Shown: positions 8,733-17,928, counted from the first letter of the stretch. The stretch: 56,669 bases of DNA from an uncultured Verrucomicrobiota bacterium (GCA_949298545.1 CASFWX010000016.1:1-56669); one strand, 5' to 3'. Translations and numbers: made by a program. Notes: a model not told the origin generated them from the letters alone.

Positions 8733-9977
8733 TTAAAATTCGTATTTGCAGGTCGACATTCTGCGGCCTATTTCCTTTACGACATCGTCTTCGGCCTTTT
8801 CGCCTCTTGCCTCAAACGTGACCGAGAAGCGGACGAAGCCTCCGGCGTCGTCCCACGGCACCGTGCTGATGAGATGCTCGGAAATCATCCATTGCGAGAA
8901 GTCTTCGCCAGTTTTGAATTCCGTGCGCTTGCCGTCCTTTGACACGGCGGCTTTCGGCGACGGCATGTACAAATAGAAGCTCGCCTTTGGCTTGTGCGGG
9001 GAAAAGCCCAATTCTTTCAGCACTTTTACGAGCTTGTCCACTCTGCGGGAATATTTCGCGGCGATCTGGCGAGTGATATCGGGATTTTCAAGTCCCTTTG
9101 CAGCCGCCAGCTGGACCGCGAGGAATTGGCCGGAATCGGTGTTGTCTTTGACATCGCCGTAGGCTTTGACAATTAGCGGGTTTCCGCACACCCATCCGAT
9201 GCGCCAACCTGTCATATTATGGCTCTTTGACAGGGAATGGAGTTCTACGGAAACGTCTTTTGCCCCTTCAGTTTGAAGTATCGATATGGGATCCCCGTCG
9301 AAGACGAGAGAGGAGTAGGCAGCGTCGCTGACAATTACTATTTCGTTCTTTTTGGCGAAGCTTACGAGGTCTTTAAAGAATTCCTGAGTGGCGCTGGCGC
9401 CGGTCGGATTGTTCGGATAGTTTACAACCATGACTTTTGCGCGCTTCAATATGTCGTTTGGTATTTGCGCAAGGTCGGGGAGGAAGGCGTTTTTCTCTTC
9501 AAGCTTGAGGTTGAATACTTCGCCGCCGAGATACTTTGTGTGTGTTCCGAAAACAGGATAGCCGGGAACAGTCATGATTGCGACGTCCCCGGGATTTATA
9601 AAGCATGAAGGCAATATGCTGAGCGCGGCTTTTGATCCCATTGAATGGAGTATTTCAGCTTCGGGATCGAGCGAGACGCCAAACACGGCGCGCATATAGC
9701 CGGCTGCGGCCTTTTTGAAATCGGGCCCGCCGTTGTCGGCGTATCCGCGGTTTCTGGGGTCGCGCGCGGCGGAGCACAGGGCGTCGACGACTTCGGGAAA
9801 GGCCATTTCGTCGGGTTCGCCGACGCCCATATCTATCAGCGGCAAGTTCGGGTTTAAAGCCTGGGCTGCCCTCTTGGCGCGCTTTATTTTTTCAAATTTA
9901 TATATTGCGTTGCTTTTGCCGTAGTTTTTTCCGCCGATCCTTTCGGCGAACAGGTCTTGTATGTAGGAGTCTGCCAT
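8733..9977 (-). CDS. dapL: LL-diaminopimelate aminotransferase
   Basis: A 414-aa PLP fold-type I aminotransferase that converts tetrahydrodipicolinate directly to LL-diaminopimelate, for lysine and peptidoglycan, bypassing DapD/C/E. Evidence is the N-terminal MADSYIQDLFAERIGGKNYG, LIDMGVGEPDEMAFPEVV, the cofactor segment VVNYPNNPTGASAT and the Schiff-base lysine in LHSLSKSHNMTGWRIGW. The SLSK-NMTGWR form resembles the DapL2 branch rather than the plant/chlamydial DapL1 branch. DapL is characteristic of PVC bacteria and some other lineages. A general aspartate-type aminotransferase is the main alternative. The 350 bp upstream, between this gene and divergent panC, show no convincing promoter or RNA. 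Confidence 0.88.
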   Translation of the reverse strand: MADSYIQDLFAERIGGKNYGKSNAIYKFEKIKRAKRAAQALNPNLPLIDMGVGEPDEMAFPEVVDALCSAARDPRNRGYADNGGPDFKKAAAGYMRAVFGVSLDPEAEILHSMGSKAALSILPSCFINPGDVAIMTVPGYPVFGTHTKYLGGEVFNLKLEEKNAFLPDLAQIPNDILKRAKVMVVNYPNNPTGASATQEFFKDLVSFAKKNEIVIVSDAAYSSLVFDGDPISILQTEGAKDVSVELHSLSKSHNMTGWRIGWVCGNPLIVKAYGDVKDNTDSGQFLAVQLAAAKGLENPDITRQIAAKYSRRVDKLVKVLKELGFSPHKPKASFYLYMPSPKAAVSKDGKRTEFKTGEDFSQWMISEHLISTVPWDDAGGFVRFSVTFEARGEKAEDDVVKEIGRRMSTCKYEF

Positions 9978-10329
9978 TTTTGTAGTTTATTGTTGGGCGT
10001 TTTTTTAGCCGCGATAATGCGAATATGCGGTGAACAAGAAAAAACTCGCCGGGGCGCTTAGTCGAGTAAATTTTTTAGGCTTTGTTTTTCGATAGCATCG
10101 GAATGCGGGAAATTCTATATTTTATCGCGGTTTCGCCTCCATTGCAATGGATGCCGCAAGAGGCGTCGAGCAATATGTGCCGGCGCGGATTTACCGCCCC
10201 GTTCCGCTCTCGGCGTGGGTTGGCGCATTTTCAAGTGGCGCTGCTGCCGAAGGAATTTGCTTGCGCACTTAAAAGGTTGAAATTTTGGAAAAATGAGTTG
10301 AAGATTGCTTTGATTAAGGGGAAAAAGCG
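9978..10329. other. Divergent intergenic region between dapL and panC
   Basis: About 350 bp between two divergently read genes. It must hold both promoters, but no hexamer pair stands out on either strand. A short open frame running into panC has no protein-like composition. The sequence just before panC (GGGGAAAAAGCG) contains only a weak SD-like GGGGA. Confidence 0.4.
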
Positions 10330-11169
10330 ATGAAGATAATAAATTCGCCCGATGAAATGCGGGAATTTGTTCGCACGACAAAAGCCTGCGGGAAAAGCAT
10401 AGCGCTCGTTCCGACTATGGGCGCGCTGCACGAGGGCCATTTGAGCCTGGTAGACGCGGCGCGCAAATGTGCGGACGTCGTTGTGGTTTCGGTGTTTGTA
10501 AATCCGACGCAATTCGGACCAAATGAGGATTTTGAAAAATATCCGCGCCAGTTTGACGAAGATGCAGCCAAATGCGAGGCGCGCGGAGCCGATGTGGTAT
10601 TCGCCCCCGCGGCAGCCGACATATACTCGAAAGATTTTTCGACTTATGTAAACGAGGAGCAGATAAGCGGATATTTGTGCGGCAGGACGCGCCCGAAGCA
10701 TTTCAGGGGAGTGACGACGGTAGTGACGATACTATTCAATATCGTAAAGCCCGACATTGCGGTATTCGGCGAGAAGGACGCGCAACAAGTTTCTGTCATA
10801 GAGCGCATGGTCAGGGATTTGTTTATGGACGTGAAGATAGTCCGCGCCCCGATTGTCAGGGACGAGAACGGCTTGGCGCTGAGTTCGCGCAACAGATACT
10901 TGGACAAGCTTGAGCGCATAGGGGCCGCGCGGGTTCACAACGCGCTCGAGGCGGGCAAGAAGCTTGCCGAATCCGGCTGCGACAATATCGACAGGATAAA
11001 GGCTTTGGTCATAAACACCGTTGCAAACGCCAAGACTCGCGTGATATACGCCGAAGTTGTGGACGCTGAAACATCGCTTCCCGTCCAGTCCTACGAAAGG
11101 GGCAAGTGCAGGATATCGATAGCGGTTTGGTACGGACAGACGCGGTTGATAGATAACATAAGGATATAA
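10330..11169 (+). CDS. panC: Pantothenate synthetase
   Basis: A 279-aa enzyme joining pantoate and beta-alanine with ATP to make pantothenate, the precursor of CoA. The nucleotidyltransferase HIGH-type motif is in PTMGALHEGHLSLVDAA at about residues 30-46, followed by VVSVFVNPTQFGPNEDFEKYPR. VFGEKDAQQVSVIERM and the KMSKS-equivalent ALSSRNRYL are also present. Length and motif order are typical. It is the first gene of a plus-strand cofactor/nucleotide group, with nadB starting 23 bp later and apt following. No panB or panD is in the window. Confidence 0.96.
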   Translation: MKIINSPDEMREFVRTTKACGKSIALVPTMGALHEGHLSLVDAARKCADVVVVSVFVNPTQFGPNEDFEKYPRQFDEDAAKCEARGADVVFAPAAADIYSKDFSTYVNEEQISGYLCGRTRPKHFRGVTTVVTILFNIVKPDIAVFGEKDAQQVSVIERMVRDLFMDVKIVRAPIVRDENGLALSSRNRYLDKLERIGAARVHNALEAGKKLAESGCDNIDRIKALVINTVANAKTRVIYAEVVDAETSLPVQSYERGKCRISIAVWYGQTRLIDNIRI

Positions 11170-11192
11170 AAGCGTCGCATCGAAAGGGAACA

Positions 11193-12788
11193 ATGCACTT
11201 TGACGTAGTTGTCGTAGGGAGCGGCATAGCCGGGCTTAGTTTTGCGCTTAGAACCGCCAAATTCGGGCATAAGGTCGCCATAATAACGAAGAAAGAGCGC
11301 TCTGACACGAATACGAACCACGCGCAGGGCGGCATAGCCAGCGTTACGAGCTGCGCCGACGATTTTGAGTCGCATGTGCGCGATACGCTCGTTGCGGGCG
11401 ACGGGCTCTGCCACGAAGACGTCGTGCGGGAGATTGTAAAGTCGGGCCCGCGCCAGATAAAAGATTTGATAGCCGAAGGGGTCGAATTTACGAGCCTCGC
11501 AGACGGAACTCCCAGTCTCGGGCAGGAAGGCGGACATTCCCAAAGGCGCATTCTGCATGTAAAGGACTATACGGGGAGAGCAATCGAGGAGGCTTTGTTG
11601 AAATGCGTCTTGATCTCTCCTAATATCGAGCTTTTCGAGCATCATTTCGCCATAGATGTCATAAAGCAATCGAGGGCGAAAACGCTCTTGGAAAACCAGA
11701 ACGACCGCATAGTTGGAGTTTACGTTTTCGACACTCGAAACAATTCCGTGAAAACTTTTACCGCGCCGGTTGTGATGCTTTCCACGGGCGGAACGGGCTG
11801 CGTGTATCTCTATACAACCAATCCTTCAATCGCCACAGGAGACGGCATCGCCATGGCGTACAGGGCGGGGGCGGAGGTCGCAAATCTCGAATTTATACAG
11901 TTTCATCCGACTGCCCTTTATTCGCGGGACGGCGAGAGATTCTTAATATCGGAGGCAGTGAGAGGCGAAGGTGCGGTTCTGAGAAACGCCGCCGGCGAGG
12001 CCTTCATGGAAAAATACGACAAGCGCCGCGACCTTGCCCCCAGGGATATCGTGGCGCGCGCCATAGACAGCGAAATGAAGCGCCTCGGCTCGCCCCACGT
12101 ATGGCTAGATATTACCGGCCGCCCGCCAGAGAAGCTTCATGCCCGATTCCCGCAAATATACGAGCATTGCCTCTCCAAAGGCATAGACATATCAAAGGAT
12201 TATATGCCGGTTGTCCCTGCCGCCCATTATATGTGCGGAGGCGTAAAGACGGACTTAAACGGGGCGACGAGGGTAGCAGGGCTTTACGCGTGCGGCGAAA
12301 CCGCATGCACCGGCCTACACGGCGCAAACAGATTGGCGAGCAATTCGCTTTTGGAGGCTGTGTCTATCGCTTCAAACGCCTCGGAGGCTGTCCACCAATA
12401 CATAAAATCCTCCGACTTGCAATGCGGGGGCGTTCCCCTTTGGAAAGACGGCGACATGCGGGATTCCGACGAGCGCGTGATACTCGAGCACAACATGGGA
12501 GAATTGCGCCGGACAATGTGGGATTATGTAGGCATAGTCAGAACCACAAAGAGGCTCGAGCGCGCCCTTAACCGCCTCGAAAATCTGCACAGGGAAATAG
12601 ACGAGTATTATTGGAATTTCAAGGTGGAACCCGCGCTCATCGAGCTTCGCAACGAGGTTCTTGTTGCGCAGCTCATCGTAAGGAGCGCTCTTGCGCGCCG
12701 CGAGAGCAGGGGGCTTCATTTTATACGCGACTATCCCGAAAAGCTTCCTGAAGCGCGGGATACAGTCCTAAAAAGAGAAATGTTCTGA
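11193..12788 (+). CDS. nadB: L-aspartate oxidase
   Basis: A 531-aa FAD flavoprotein that oxidises L-aspartate to iminoaspartate for NadA, beginning NAD synthesis. The FAD-binding GXGXXG is at the N-terminus (VVVVGSGIAGLSFAL, residues 4-18). NHAQGGIASV, GGHSQRRILHVKDYTGRAIE and GGTGCVYLYTTNPSIATGDG match the NadB/SdhA/FrdA flavoprotein core, and HYMCGGVKTDLNG with CGETACTGLHGANRLASNSL completes the FAD and substrate site. The C-terminal helical domain carries the dimer/capping region. Length matches NadB and is shorter than fumarate reductase flavoproteins. It probably uses fumarate or oxygen as electron acceptor. nadA and nadC are not in the window. Confidence 0.96.
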   Translation: MHFDVVVVGSGIAGLSFALRTAKFGHKVAIITKKERSDTNTNHAQGGIASVTSCADDFESHVRDTLVAGDGLCHEDVVREIVKSGPRQIKDLIAEGVEFTSLADGTPSLGQEGGHSQRRILHVKDYTGRAIEEALLKCVLISPNIELFEHHFAIDVIKQSRAKTLLENQNDRIVGVYVFDTRNNSVKTFTAPVVMLSTGGTGCVYLYTTNPSIATGDGIAMAYRAGAEVANLEFIQFHPTALYSRDGERFLISEAVRGEGAVLRNAAGEAFMEKYDKRRDLAPRDIVARAIDSEMKRLGSPHVWLDITGRPPEKLHARFPQIYEHCLSKGIDISKDYMPVVPAAHYMCGGVKTDLNGATRVAGLYACGETACTGLHGANRLASNSLLEAVSIASNASEAVHQYIKSSDLQCGGVPLWKDGDMRDSDERVILEHNMGELRRTMWDYVGIVRTTKRLERALNRLENLHREIDEYYWNFKVEPALIELRNEVLVAQLIVRSALARRESRGLHFIRDYPEKLPEARDTVLKREMF

Positions 12789-12824
12789 TTCGTCAAAAAT
12801 AGATAAACAGGGAAAACAGTTAAA

Positions 12825-13337
12825 ATGGACATAGAAAAATATATTACCGAAGTGCCGGACTTCCCAAAGAAAGGCATATTATTTTACGATATAACTCCTT
12901 TAATGGGCAATCCCCAAGCATATAGAAATGCGATTTCCGAAATGGGGAAGCTTATAAAATCGTTCTCTCCTACAAAAATTATGGCCGCGGAGTCGCGCGG
13001 GTTCTTTTTTGGTCCTCCAATAGCCATAGAATTGGGATTGCCGTTTGTTCCCATCCGCAAAAAAGGCAAGCTTCCCCGCAAGACTCTCGAGGTGGGATAT
13101 TCTCTCGAATACGCCACTGACATGCTGTGCGTGCATTGCGACGATATTTCAGCGGGGGATAAGATAGTCGTTCTCGACGACATACTCGCGACCGGGGGAA
13201 CTGCCACGGCGATGTGCGATATGGCGGAAAAACTCGGAGCCGAAGTGGTTTGCTGCGCGTTTTTCATGGAGCTTTTGGCTCTCGGGGGCAGGGAAAAGCT
13301 TTCGGGGCGCAAAGTGGTATCGCTCCTGCAAAGATAA
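12825..13337 (+). CDS. apt: Adenine phosphoribosyltransferase
   Basis: A 170-aa purine-salvage enzyme turning adenine and PRPP into AMP. The N-terminal VPDFPKKGILFYDITPLMGN is the family hallmark. AAESRGFFFGPPIA and the flexible KLPRKTLEVGYSLEY loop follow, and the PRPP site is VVLDDILATGGTATAM at about residues 117-132. Length is typical. It starts 36 bp after nadB on the same strand. A weak purine-rich GGGAAAACAG precedes the ATG. Confidence 0.96.
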   Translation: MDIEKYITEVPDFPKKGILFYDITPLMGNPQAYRNAISEMGKLIKSFSPTKIMAAESRGFFFGPPIAIELGLPFVPIRKKGKLPRKTLEVGYSLEYATDMLCVHCDDISAGDKIVVLDDILATGGTATAMCDMAEKLGAEVVCCAFFMELLALGGREKLSGRKVVSLLQR

Positions 13338-13394
13338 TTTGGTTTCAGGCTTATAACTTGGGGTGTATTTCCGATAAATATATGCGTTAAAATT

Positions 13395-13817
13395 ATGAAA
13401 ACGGCAAATTCGGCTCTGCTTGTATTTTCATTGTTCTTGGGCTTTCTGTTGTCCGGGTGCGCGGGGAGTCCCGCTCGCTTTTGGCCGATGACCCCTGGTG
13501 GAACGGTTAGTTTCGGAAGTCCGCGTCCCGCTTCGGAGGTCGGCTTGTTCGTGACGCAAAAGCCCGATTATAAATATCGCGAGCTTGGCATGATAACATA
13601 CGAGGCTCTTCCGAGCATGGTAGACGAGCCGGCGATATACGAAATAATGCGCGAGAAAGCCGGAGAAATCGGCGCGGACGGGCTGATTATAATGCCCTCT
13701 CAAACTTCCTTGCAGCAGACTCCGAACGTAACTTACGATTACTGGGGAGTCCCGATAATTTACGATACTACACGCTCGCTGATAATATACCGCGGCATGG
13801 CGATACAGAAGATTTAA
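13395..13817 (+). CDS. Small lipoprotein of unknown function
   Basis: A 140-aa protein with a lipoprotein signal; the lipobox LLSGC puts the modified Cys at about residue 22. The mature part has a possible DUF4156/YbjQ-like pattern: PDYKYRELGMITYEALPS, then an acidic helix with MREKAGEIGADGLIIMPSQT. That resembles small envelope lipoproteins with 'A-E-x-G-A-D' helices that fold into a compact alpha/beta unit. It ends in short beta strands (RSLIIYRGMAIQKI). The role is unknown. It follows apt by 57 bp and precedes the broken DUF486 gene by 31 bp, so it may be the tail of the panC group. Confidence 0.75.
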   Translation: MKTANSALLVFSLFLGFLLSGCAGSPARFWPMTPGGTVSFGSPRPASEVGLFVTQKPDYKYRELGMITYEALPSMVDEPAIYEIMREKAGEIGADGLIIMPSQTSLQQTPNVTYDYWGVPIIYDTTRSLIIYRGMAIQKI

Positions 13818-13848
13818 TGCCGTTTCCCCGGTTTCAAAAGGCATTGCG

Positions 13849-14190
13849 ATGAGATATTATGTTATTCCCGCGGTACTGCTTACCGCATCGAACGTATTTA
13901 TGATGTTTGCATGGTACGGGCATTTGAAGTTTAAAGACTCTCCGCTTTGAATAGCCGTCGCCGTAAGTTGGCTTATTGCGTTTTTTGAGTATTGCCTGCA
14001 GGTTCCCGCCAATAGATACGGCCACACGCATTTGAGTGCGGCGGAGCTAAAGACCATGCAAGAGGCGATAACTTTAGTTGTATTTTGCGCGTTTTCCGTC
14101 CTCTATCTGAAGGAGGAGCTGAAATGGAATTACATAGTTGGATTTTGCCTGATGGCGCTGGCGGTGTTTTTCGTATTTAAAAAGTGGTAG
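13849..14190 (+). pseudogene. DUF486 (DMT-type) membrane protein interrupted by an in-frame TGA
   Basis: Reading from ATG 13849 to TAG 14190 gives 113 codons matching the DUF486 small membrane protein family along its whole length. There are four hydrophobic segments, with NVFMMFAWYGHLKF (15-28), SWLIAFFEYCLQVPANRYGH and ELKTMQEAITLVVF. The only fault is TGA at 13948-13950 (codon 34), directly after a Pro-Leu where relatives carry Trp (PLW). Everything else is intact, and an AAAGG SD lies 7 nt before the ATG. A single TGG-to-TGA change, a sequencing error or readthrough are the options. TGA is an ordinary stop elsewhere here (for example nadB), so recoding is not the rule. Family members are drug/metabolite-transporter-like proteins of unknown substrate. 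Confidence 0.85.
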
Positions 14191-14299
14191 CCGGTATTCG
14201 CCCGCGGACAAAAAATATTGGCTGTTGTCCACGCCAAGAGCATAGAGCTTGTTTTTGCTGCCGGTTTGCGGGACATGCTGGGCATCGTTTTCGGAATTT

Positions 14300-14370
14300 G
14301 CGCTTATCGGGATTTGAACCCGAATTTACGGCTTCGGAGACCATTGTTCTATCCATTGAACTATAAGCGC
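14300..14370 (-). tRNA. tRNA-Arg (anticodon CCG)
   Basis: A 71-nt cloverleaf on the minus strand. The acceptor is GCGCTTA/TAAGCGC, the D-arm GTTC/GAAC, and the anticodon stem ATGGT/GCCGT with loop CTCCGAA (anticodon CCG, reading CGG). The T-arm is TCGGG/CCCGA with loop TTCAAAT. CCA is not encoded. It lies between the DUF486 pseudogene and a minus-strand membrane protein. Confidence 0.95.
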
Positions 14371-14420
14371 GCAATGTTGAAGAATAAATGCGCGTAAGCT
14401 TGGGACTTCAAGCATTATTA

Positions 14421-15119
14421 TCAAAATGCCAACATAAAATTTAGAAAATTTATGCCCGCAACAAGCGCCGCGCACAATATTAAAACAATGGCAAGCTTTA
14501 TTAGGCCGGCTTCTCTTGCGCCATTTAATAGCCTTTTTGCGCTGTTTCGCACGGATTCACGGGAGTTTTCGCCGGGCAAGATATTCTCAAAGGCGTTTTG
14601 CGGTTTAAACGGAATTTTTATGAAAAATATGCGGGCGATCCAAATATCAATAATGGTGCTTGCCGGAATTATTAGAAGCGCCGCATACCCTTCATTCCAG
14701 GAAAAATCTCCGCTGAAAATTAAAACTTCGCGCGCGGCGGCTGGAATAATAATTGCGATAGACCATACAATAAAGTAGTCTCGCGCCGCAAAAGGGGAGT
14801 TTTTAACAAATCTAAAAGCTGTATAAACGGCGAGTGCTATAGCGCACATAATTGTGAAAAAATAAACGGCAAAAACAAATATTTCGTAAAAATGGAAAAG
14901 GAGTGTTTGGCAGTATTGCTTCAATAGGCAAATTGCGCCTGGATCATCAAAAAGCCCCAAAATATTGCAGATTTGATTGTCGAGCATTGCTCTGGCAATG
15001 CCTCTCAAGCCTTCGAGGAGGGAATAAACAAAATATTTTACAACGCAAATCGTCAGGAGCAGAAAAATAGATCTGCCTATCGGAGTTTGGGGCATCTTGA
15101 GCGCGGCTTGAGGTTCCAT
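14421..15119 (-). CDS. Integral membrane protein of unknown function
   Basis: A 232-aa protein, not recognised. Hydrophobic segments lie near residues 16-37, 72-104, 113-131, 143-166 and 207-230, suggesting about five or six membrane helices. A hydrophilic, basic loop (about 168-205, LPGENSRESVRNSAKRLLNG) comes before the last helix. No transporter or enzyme signature is visible. The nearest upstream gene reads in the other direction, and a tRNA follows, so it is monocistronic. Codon use is lighter in GC than in the neighbouring metabolic genes, typical of membrane proteins here. The ATG at 15119 has no clear SD; an alternative internal Met is at residue 9. Confidence 0.7.
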   Translation of the reverse strand: MEPQAALKMPQTPIGRSIFLLLTICVVKYFVYSLLEGLRGIARAMLDNQICNILGLFDDPGAICLLKQYCQTLLFHFYEIFVFAVYFFTIMCAIALAVYTAFRFVKNSPFAARDYFIVWSIAIIIPAAAREVLIFSGDFSWNEGYAALLIIPASTIIDIWIARIFFIKIPFKPQNAFENILPGENSRESVRNSAKRLLNGAREAGLIKLAIVLILCAALVAGINFLNFMLAF

Positions 15120-15354
15120 GGGCGCATTCCATTACAGGGGCGGAAACTGTCAAGTTTTTCGTCAAATTTCTCGGGATACAAGTGCTTGGGCGGATCTTTT
15201 TAAATATTCGAAAGCAAAGGCGCTTTTTGTTTTCTATGTCAATATTTTTCAATATTACTTGAAATAAATACATTGTTTTGTTTGGGGAACAATGATAAGA
15301 TATATCTGTCCGTTTTTTAGAACGAACTTTATTATATAAAAACAGGGGAAAAAT

Positions 15355-16653
15355 ATGGATAGAAAAACATTCGTAAGAACTACCGCGCTTGCAGGAGCGG
15401 CAAGTATGGCAATGCCGCGCTTCTCATTCGGGCTTGAGGCGAAGGGTTCCGACAAGATAAAAGTTGCGCTGGTCGGTTGCGGCGGACGCGGAACAGGCGC
15501 CTTATGCAACATGATTGACGCGGATCAAAACATAGAAATCATAGCTCTCGGCGATATTTTTAAGGAGAGGGCGGACGCTTGCACGACAAATGTTTCAAAT
15601 TATATAGACAGAAAATATCCGTCCAAGAAGTCCGAAATTTGGAAGGTCACTCCGGAAACCGTATTTCTCGGTTTAGATTCCATAGACAAGGTTCTTCAGA
15701 CTGATGCCGATGTAGTCGCGTTGGTGACGCCTCCCGTTTTTAGGACTCAGCAAATTGAGAAGTGCTTAAACGCAAATAAGAATGTATTTGCCGAAAAGCC
15801 GATTTGCATAGATCCGGTCCAATACCGCAAGATATGCAACGATCTCATTCCCCTTGCCGACAAGAAGGGGCTGAGCGTACTTTGCGGCACGCAAATGCGC
15901 TATCAGAGCGCCATTCAGGAAGCCATAGACCGCTTGAGAGACGGGCAAATCGGCGACGTCGTATCGGCGGTATGCCTGCGTTTTGAGGCGAAATATCTCA
16001 CGGGCTGGTACAAAACTCCCGAGAATCTCAAAGAGGACGATGTGGAATTCCAGCTGCGCAACTGGCTTGCTTACAGATGGACTTCTGGAGACCAAATGGT
16101 CGAACAGTATATACACAACTTAGACTTGGCGCTCTGGGCGATAGGCGATATGCCTGTTGAAGTCGTAGGTTCTGGCGGAAGGCATGCAGATATTCCCTTG
16201 GGGGACAGGCTCTCAAATTGCCATGCGATGTTCTGGTTCGACAAAGGCATATCGCTCACTGCCGGTTGCCGCCAGGAAGACGGAGCTTCACCATTCTCCA
16301 CTCTCAAGATTTACGGGACAAAAGGTCTGCTTTCAATGAGCTTCGGGAAGCAGGTAATAATTGGAGAAAAGCCCTGGAAGTCTGAAGCCCAGAAGAAGCC
16401 GGAGCTCATATGCGAGCACGAAGCGCTTTTCGGTTCCATTCGGAACGGCAAGCCGATTCAAACCATGCGCACATGCGCTGACAGCTGTTTTGTCGCCATC
16501 GCGGGGCGCGAGGCCGCATACGGCGGAAAGAGGGTCAAATGCGCCTGGTTTAAGGAGAAATCGGAACTGTCATATATGCCGGAGTCTCTTTCTCTTGACG
16601 GCAAGAAGGCTATTGAGCCGATACCTACTCCTCTTTCATACAAGCTCGTATAG
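15355..16653 (+). CDS. Exported Gfo/Idh/MocA-family oxidoreductase
   Basis: A 432-aa NAD(P)-dependent sugar or cyclitol oxidoreductase. The N-terminus (DRKTFVRTTALAGAASMAM) is Tat-like, but the twin arginines are RK, so export by Tat is probable rather than certain. The Rossmann motif VALVGCGGRGTGA is near residue 37, the family signature NVFAEKPICID near 140, and the C-terminal sandwich domain has NWLAYRWTSGDQMVEQYIHN and LDLALWAIGDMP. Secreted members of this family are numerous in Planctomycetes, Verrucomicrobia and Lentisphaerae and are linked to degradation of host or algal glycans. Substrate is unknown. It stands alone with its own terminator. Confidence 0.88.
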   Translation: MDRKTFVRTTALAGAASMAMPRFSFGLEAKGSDKIKVALVGCGGRGTGALCNMIDADQNIEIIALGDIFKERADACTTNVSNYIDRKYPSKKSEIWKVTPETVFLGLDSIDKVLQTDADVVALVTPPVFRTQQIEKCLNANKNVFAEKPICIDPVQYRKICNDLIPLADKKGLSVLCGTQMRYQSAIQEAIDRLRDGQIGDVVSAVCLRFEAKYLTGWYKTPENLKEDDVEFQLRNWLAYRWTSGDQMVEQYIHNLDLALWAIGDMPVEVVGSGGRHADIPLGDRLSNCHAMFWFDKGISLTAGCRQEDGASPFSTLKIYGTKGLLSMSFGKQVIIGEKPWKSEAQKKPELICEHEALFGSIRNGKPIQTMRTCADSCFVAIAGREAAYGGKRVKCAWFKEKSELSYMPESLSLDGKKAIEPIPTPLSYKLV

Positions 16654-16675
16654 AAATTGAGGAATTTGAATTTCT

Positions 16676-16712
16676 GCCCGAAGGCTTTTTATCCTTCGGG
16701 CTTTTTATTTTT
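16676..16712 (+). terminator. Rho-independent terminator after the oxidoreductase
   Basis: GCCCGAAGG (16676-16684) pairs with CCTTCGGGC (16693-16701) and is followed by a TTTTTATTTTTT tract. It sits 23 bp after the stop codon. Confidence 0.92.
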
Positions 16713-16895
16713 TGCTTATTAGTGGAGAGTATTCTCCGGGAGGAAGGTATCTTTTGAAAGAAACAAAAAACGCGATAATTTTTTTACCTTGCGTTTTTCA
16801 AGGTTCCTTAGCTTCCCTATATGAGATACAAAGGCTTTTCGGGAATTGGAATACCCGGTTGTAAATATGGAGTTTTATTGGGAAGGGAAACGAAA

Positions 16896-16927
16896 ATTTT
16901 TATTTGGCAAAGGCCAAAAATAAAAAG
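16896..16927 (-). terminator. Candidate terminator of prs
   Basis: On the minus strand TTTTTATTTTTGGC pairs with GCCAAATAAAAA around a TTT-containing loop, with a 2-nt bulge. It is followed by TTTTCG. It lies about 45 bp past the prs stop codon. The stem is AT-rich apart from the central GGC/GCC. Nothing else recognisable lies in 16713-16971. Confidence 0.55.
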
Positions 16928-16971
16928 TTTTTTTGCAAATTGCAGAATCGAGAAAATGCAGCAGGGAAAAT

Positions 16972-17928
16972 TTAAAATCCTTTAATTTTAAATAGAGAGG
17001 TTACGGACATATTATTGTGTATCCGCAAAATTGCCTCCATCATGAGCGAAGCTACCGATAGGACAGTTATTGGATAGTCTTTGTATTTTGGACTCGGCGG
17101 AGTGGAATCGGTGACTATGAGTTCGTCGAGCCATTTTTCGGACAATCTGTCGTATGCGGAATCGGTAAGCACCGCGTGTGTGACAGCTGCGCGCACAGTT
17201 TTTGCGCCTTTCGACTTCAAAAGCTTTGCCGCAGCGGTGAGAGTGCCGGCAGTTTCTGTCATGTCGTCGACTATCAATATGTCTCGCCCTTCGACTTCAC
17301 CGACCAGGCTTGTCGCTTCGACAACTTCAGCGCTAACCCTTCTTTTTGCGATAAATCCCAAGGGGCAGTCGAGCAGGGTGGCGTAGCTTTGGGCGCGCTT
17401 AAGGCCACCTACGTCTGGGGAGAAAACGGTCATGTTTTTGAGGTTTTCCGTATCTTTTAAATAGTCGTAAATGACCGGAGACGCATATAGGTGGTCGCAG
17501 GGTATGTCGAAGAATCCCTGAATTTGAGTGGCGTGCAGGTCGAGCGTTAGGACGCGGTTGGCGCCTGCGGCGACCAACAGGTTCGCAACGAGCTTAGCTG
17601 TAATCGGGACTCTCGGCTGGTCTTTTCTGTCTTGGCGGGCGTACCCGAAGAAGGGAAGAACCGCTGTGATACGTTTTGCGGATGCCCTTCGAGCGGCATC
17701 TATCATTATGAGCAATTCCATTACGCTTTCGTTAGTGGGCTTGCTCGTCGGCTGAATTATGAACACGTCGTCTCCGCGTATGTGGTCGACAATCTTGACG
17801 AAGGTTTCGCTGTCCGGAAATGATTCCACAAGAATATTTCCGAGCGGAATTGAAAGTTCCTTGCATATAGCTTGCGCGAGCAAAGGGTGAGCTCTGCCCG
17901 TAAAGATTTTTAAATTGTCGATTTTCAT
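16972..17928 (-). CDS. prs: Ribose-phosphate pyrophosphokinase (PRPP synthetase)
   Basis: A 318-aa enzyme making PRPP from ribose-5-phosphate and ATP, feeding pyrE and apt in this window as well as nadB-linked NAD synthesis, His and Trp. Signatures are IFTGRAHPLLAQAIC at the start, FPDSETFVKI, FGYARQDRKDQPRVPI (ATP loop), LDLHATQIQGFFDIPCDHLY and VFSPDVGGLKRAQ. The PRPP motif is ILIVDDMTETAGTLT at about residue 217. Length is standard. It is a single gene. In its upstream region, TTGACG lies before an AT-rich TATTATAT stretch (about 17970-18000), which may be its promoter, but spacing is poor. Confidence 0.96.
   Translation of the reverse strand: MKIDNLKIFTGRAHPLLAQAICKELSIPLGNILVESFPDSETFVKIVDHIRGDDVFIIQPTSKPTNESVMELLIMIDAARRASAKRITAVLPFFGYARQDRKDQPRVPITAKLVANLLVAAGANRVLTLDLHATQIQGFFDIPCDHLYASPVIYDYLKDTENLKNMTVFSPDVGGLKRAQSYATLLDCPLGFIAKRRVSAEVVEATSLVGEVEGRDILIVDDMTETAGTLTAAAKLLKSKGAKTVRAAVTHAVLTDSAYDRLSEKWLDELIVTDSTPPSPKYKDYPITVLSVASLMMEAILRIHNNMSVTSLFKIKGF

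Noticed and set aside
13948..13950. Genetic code change (TGA as Trp) across the genome
   Set aside because: Other genes here (for example nadB, CANSDH) end in TGA at the right length, so the code is standard; the TGA in the DUF486 gene is treated as a local lesion.
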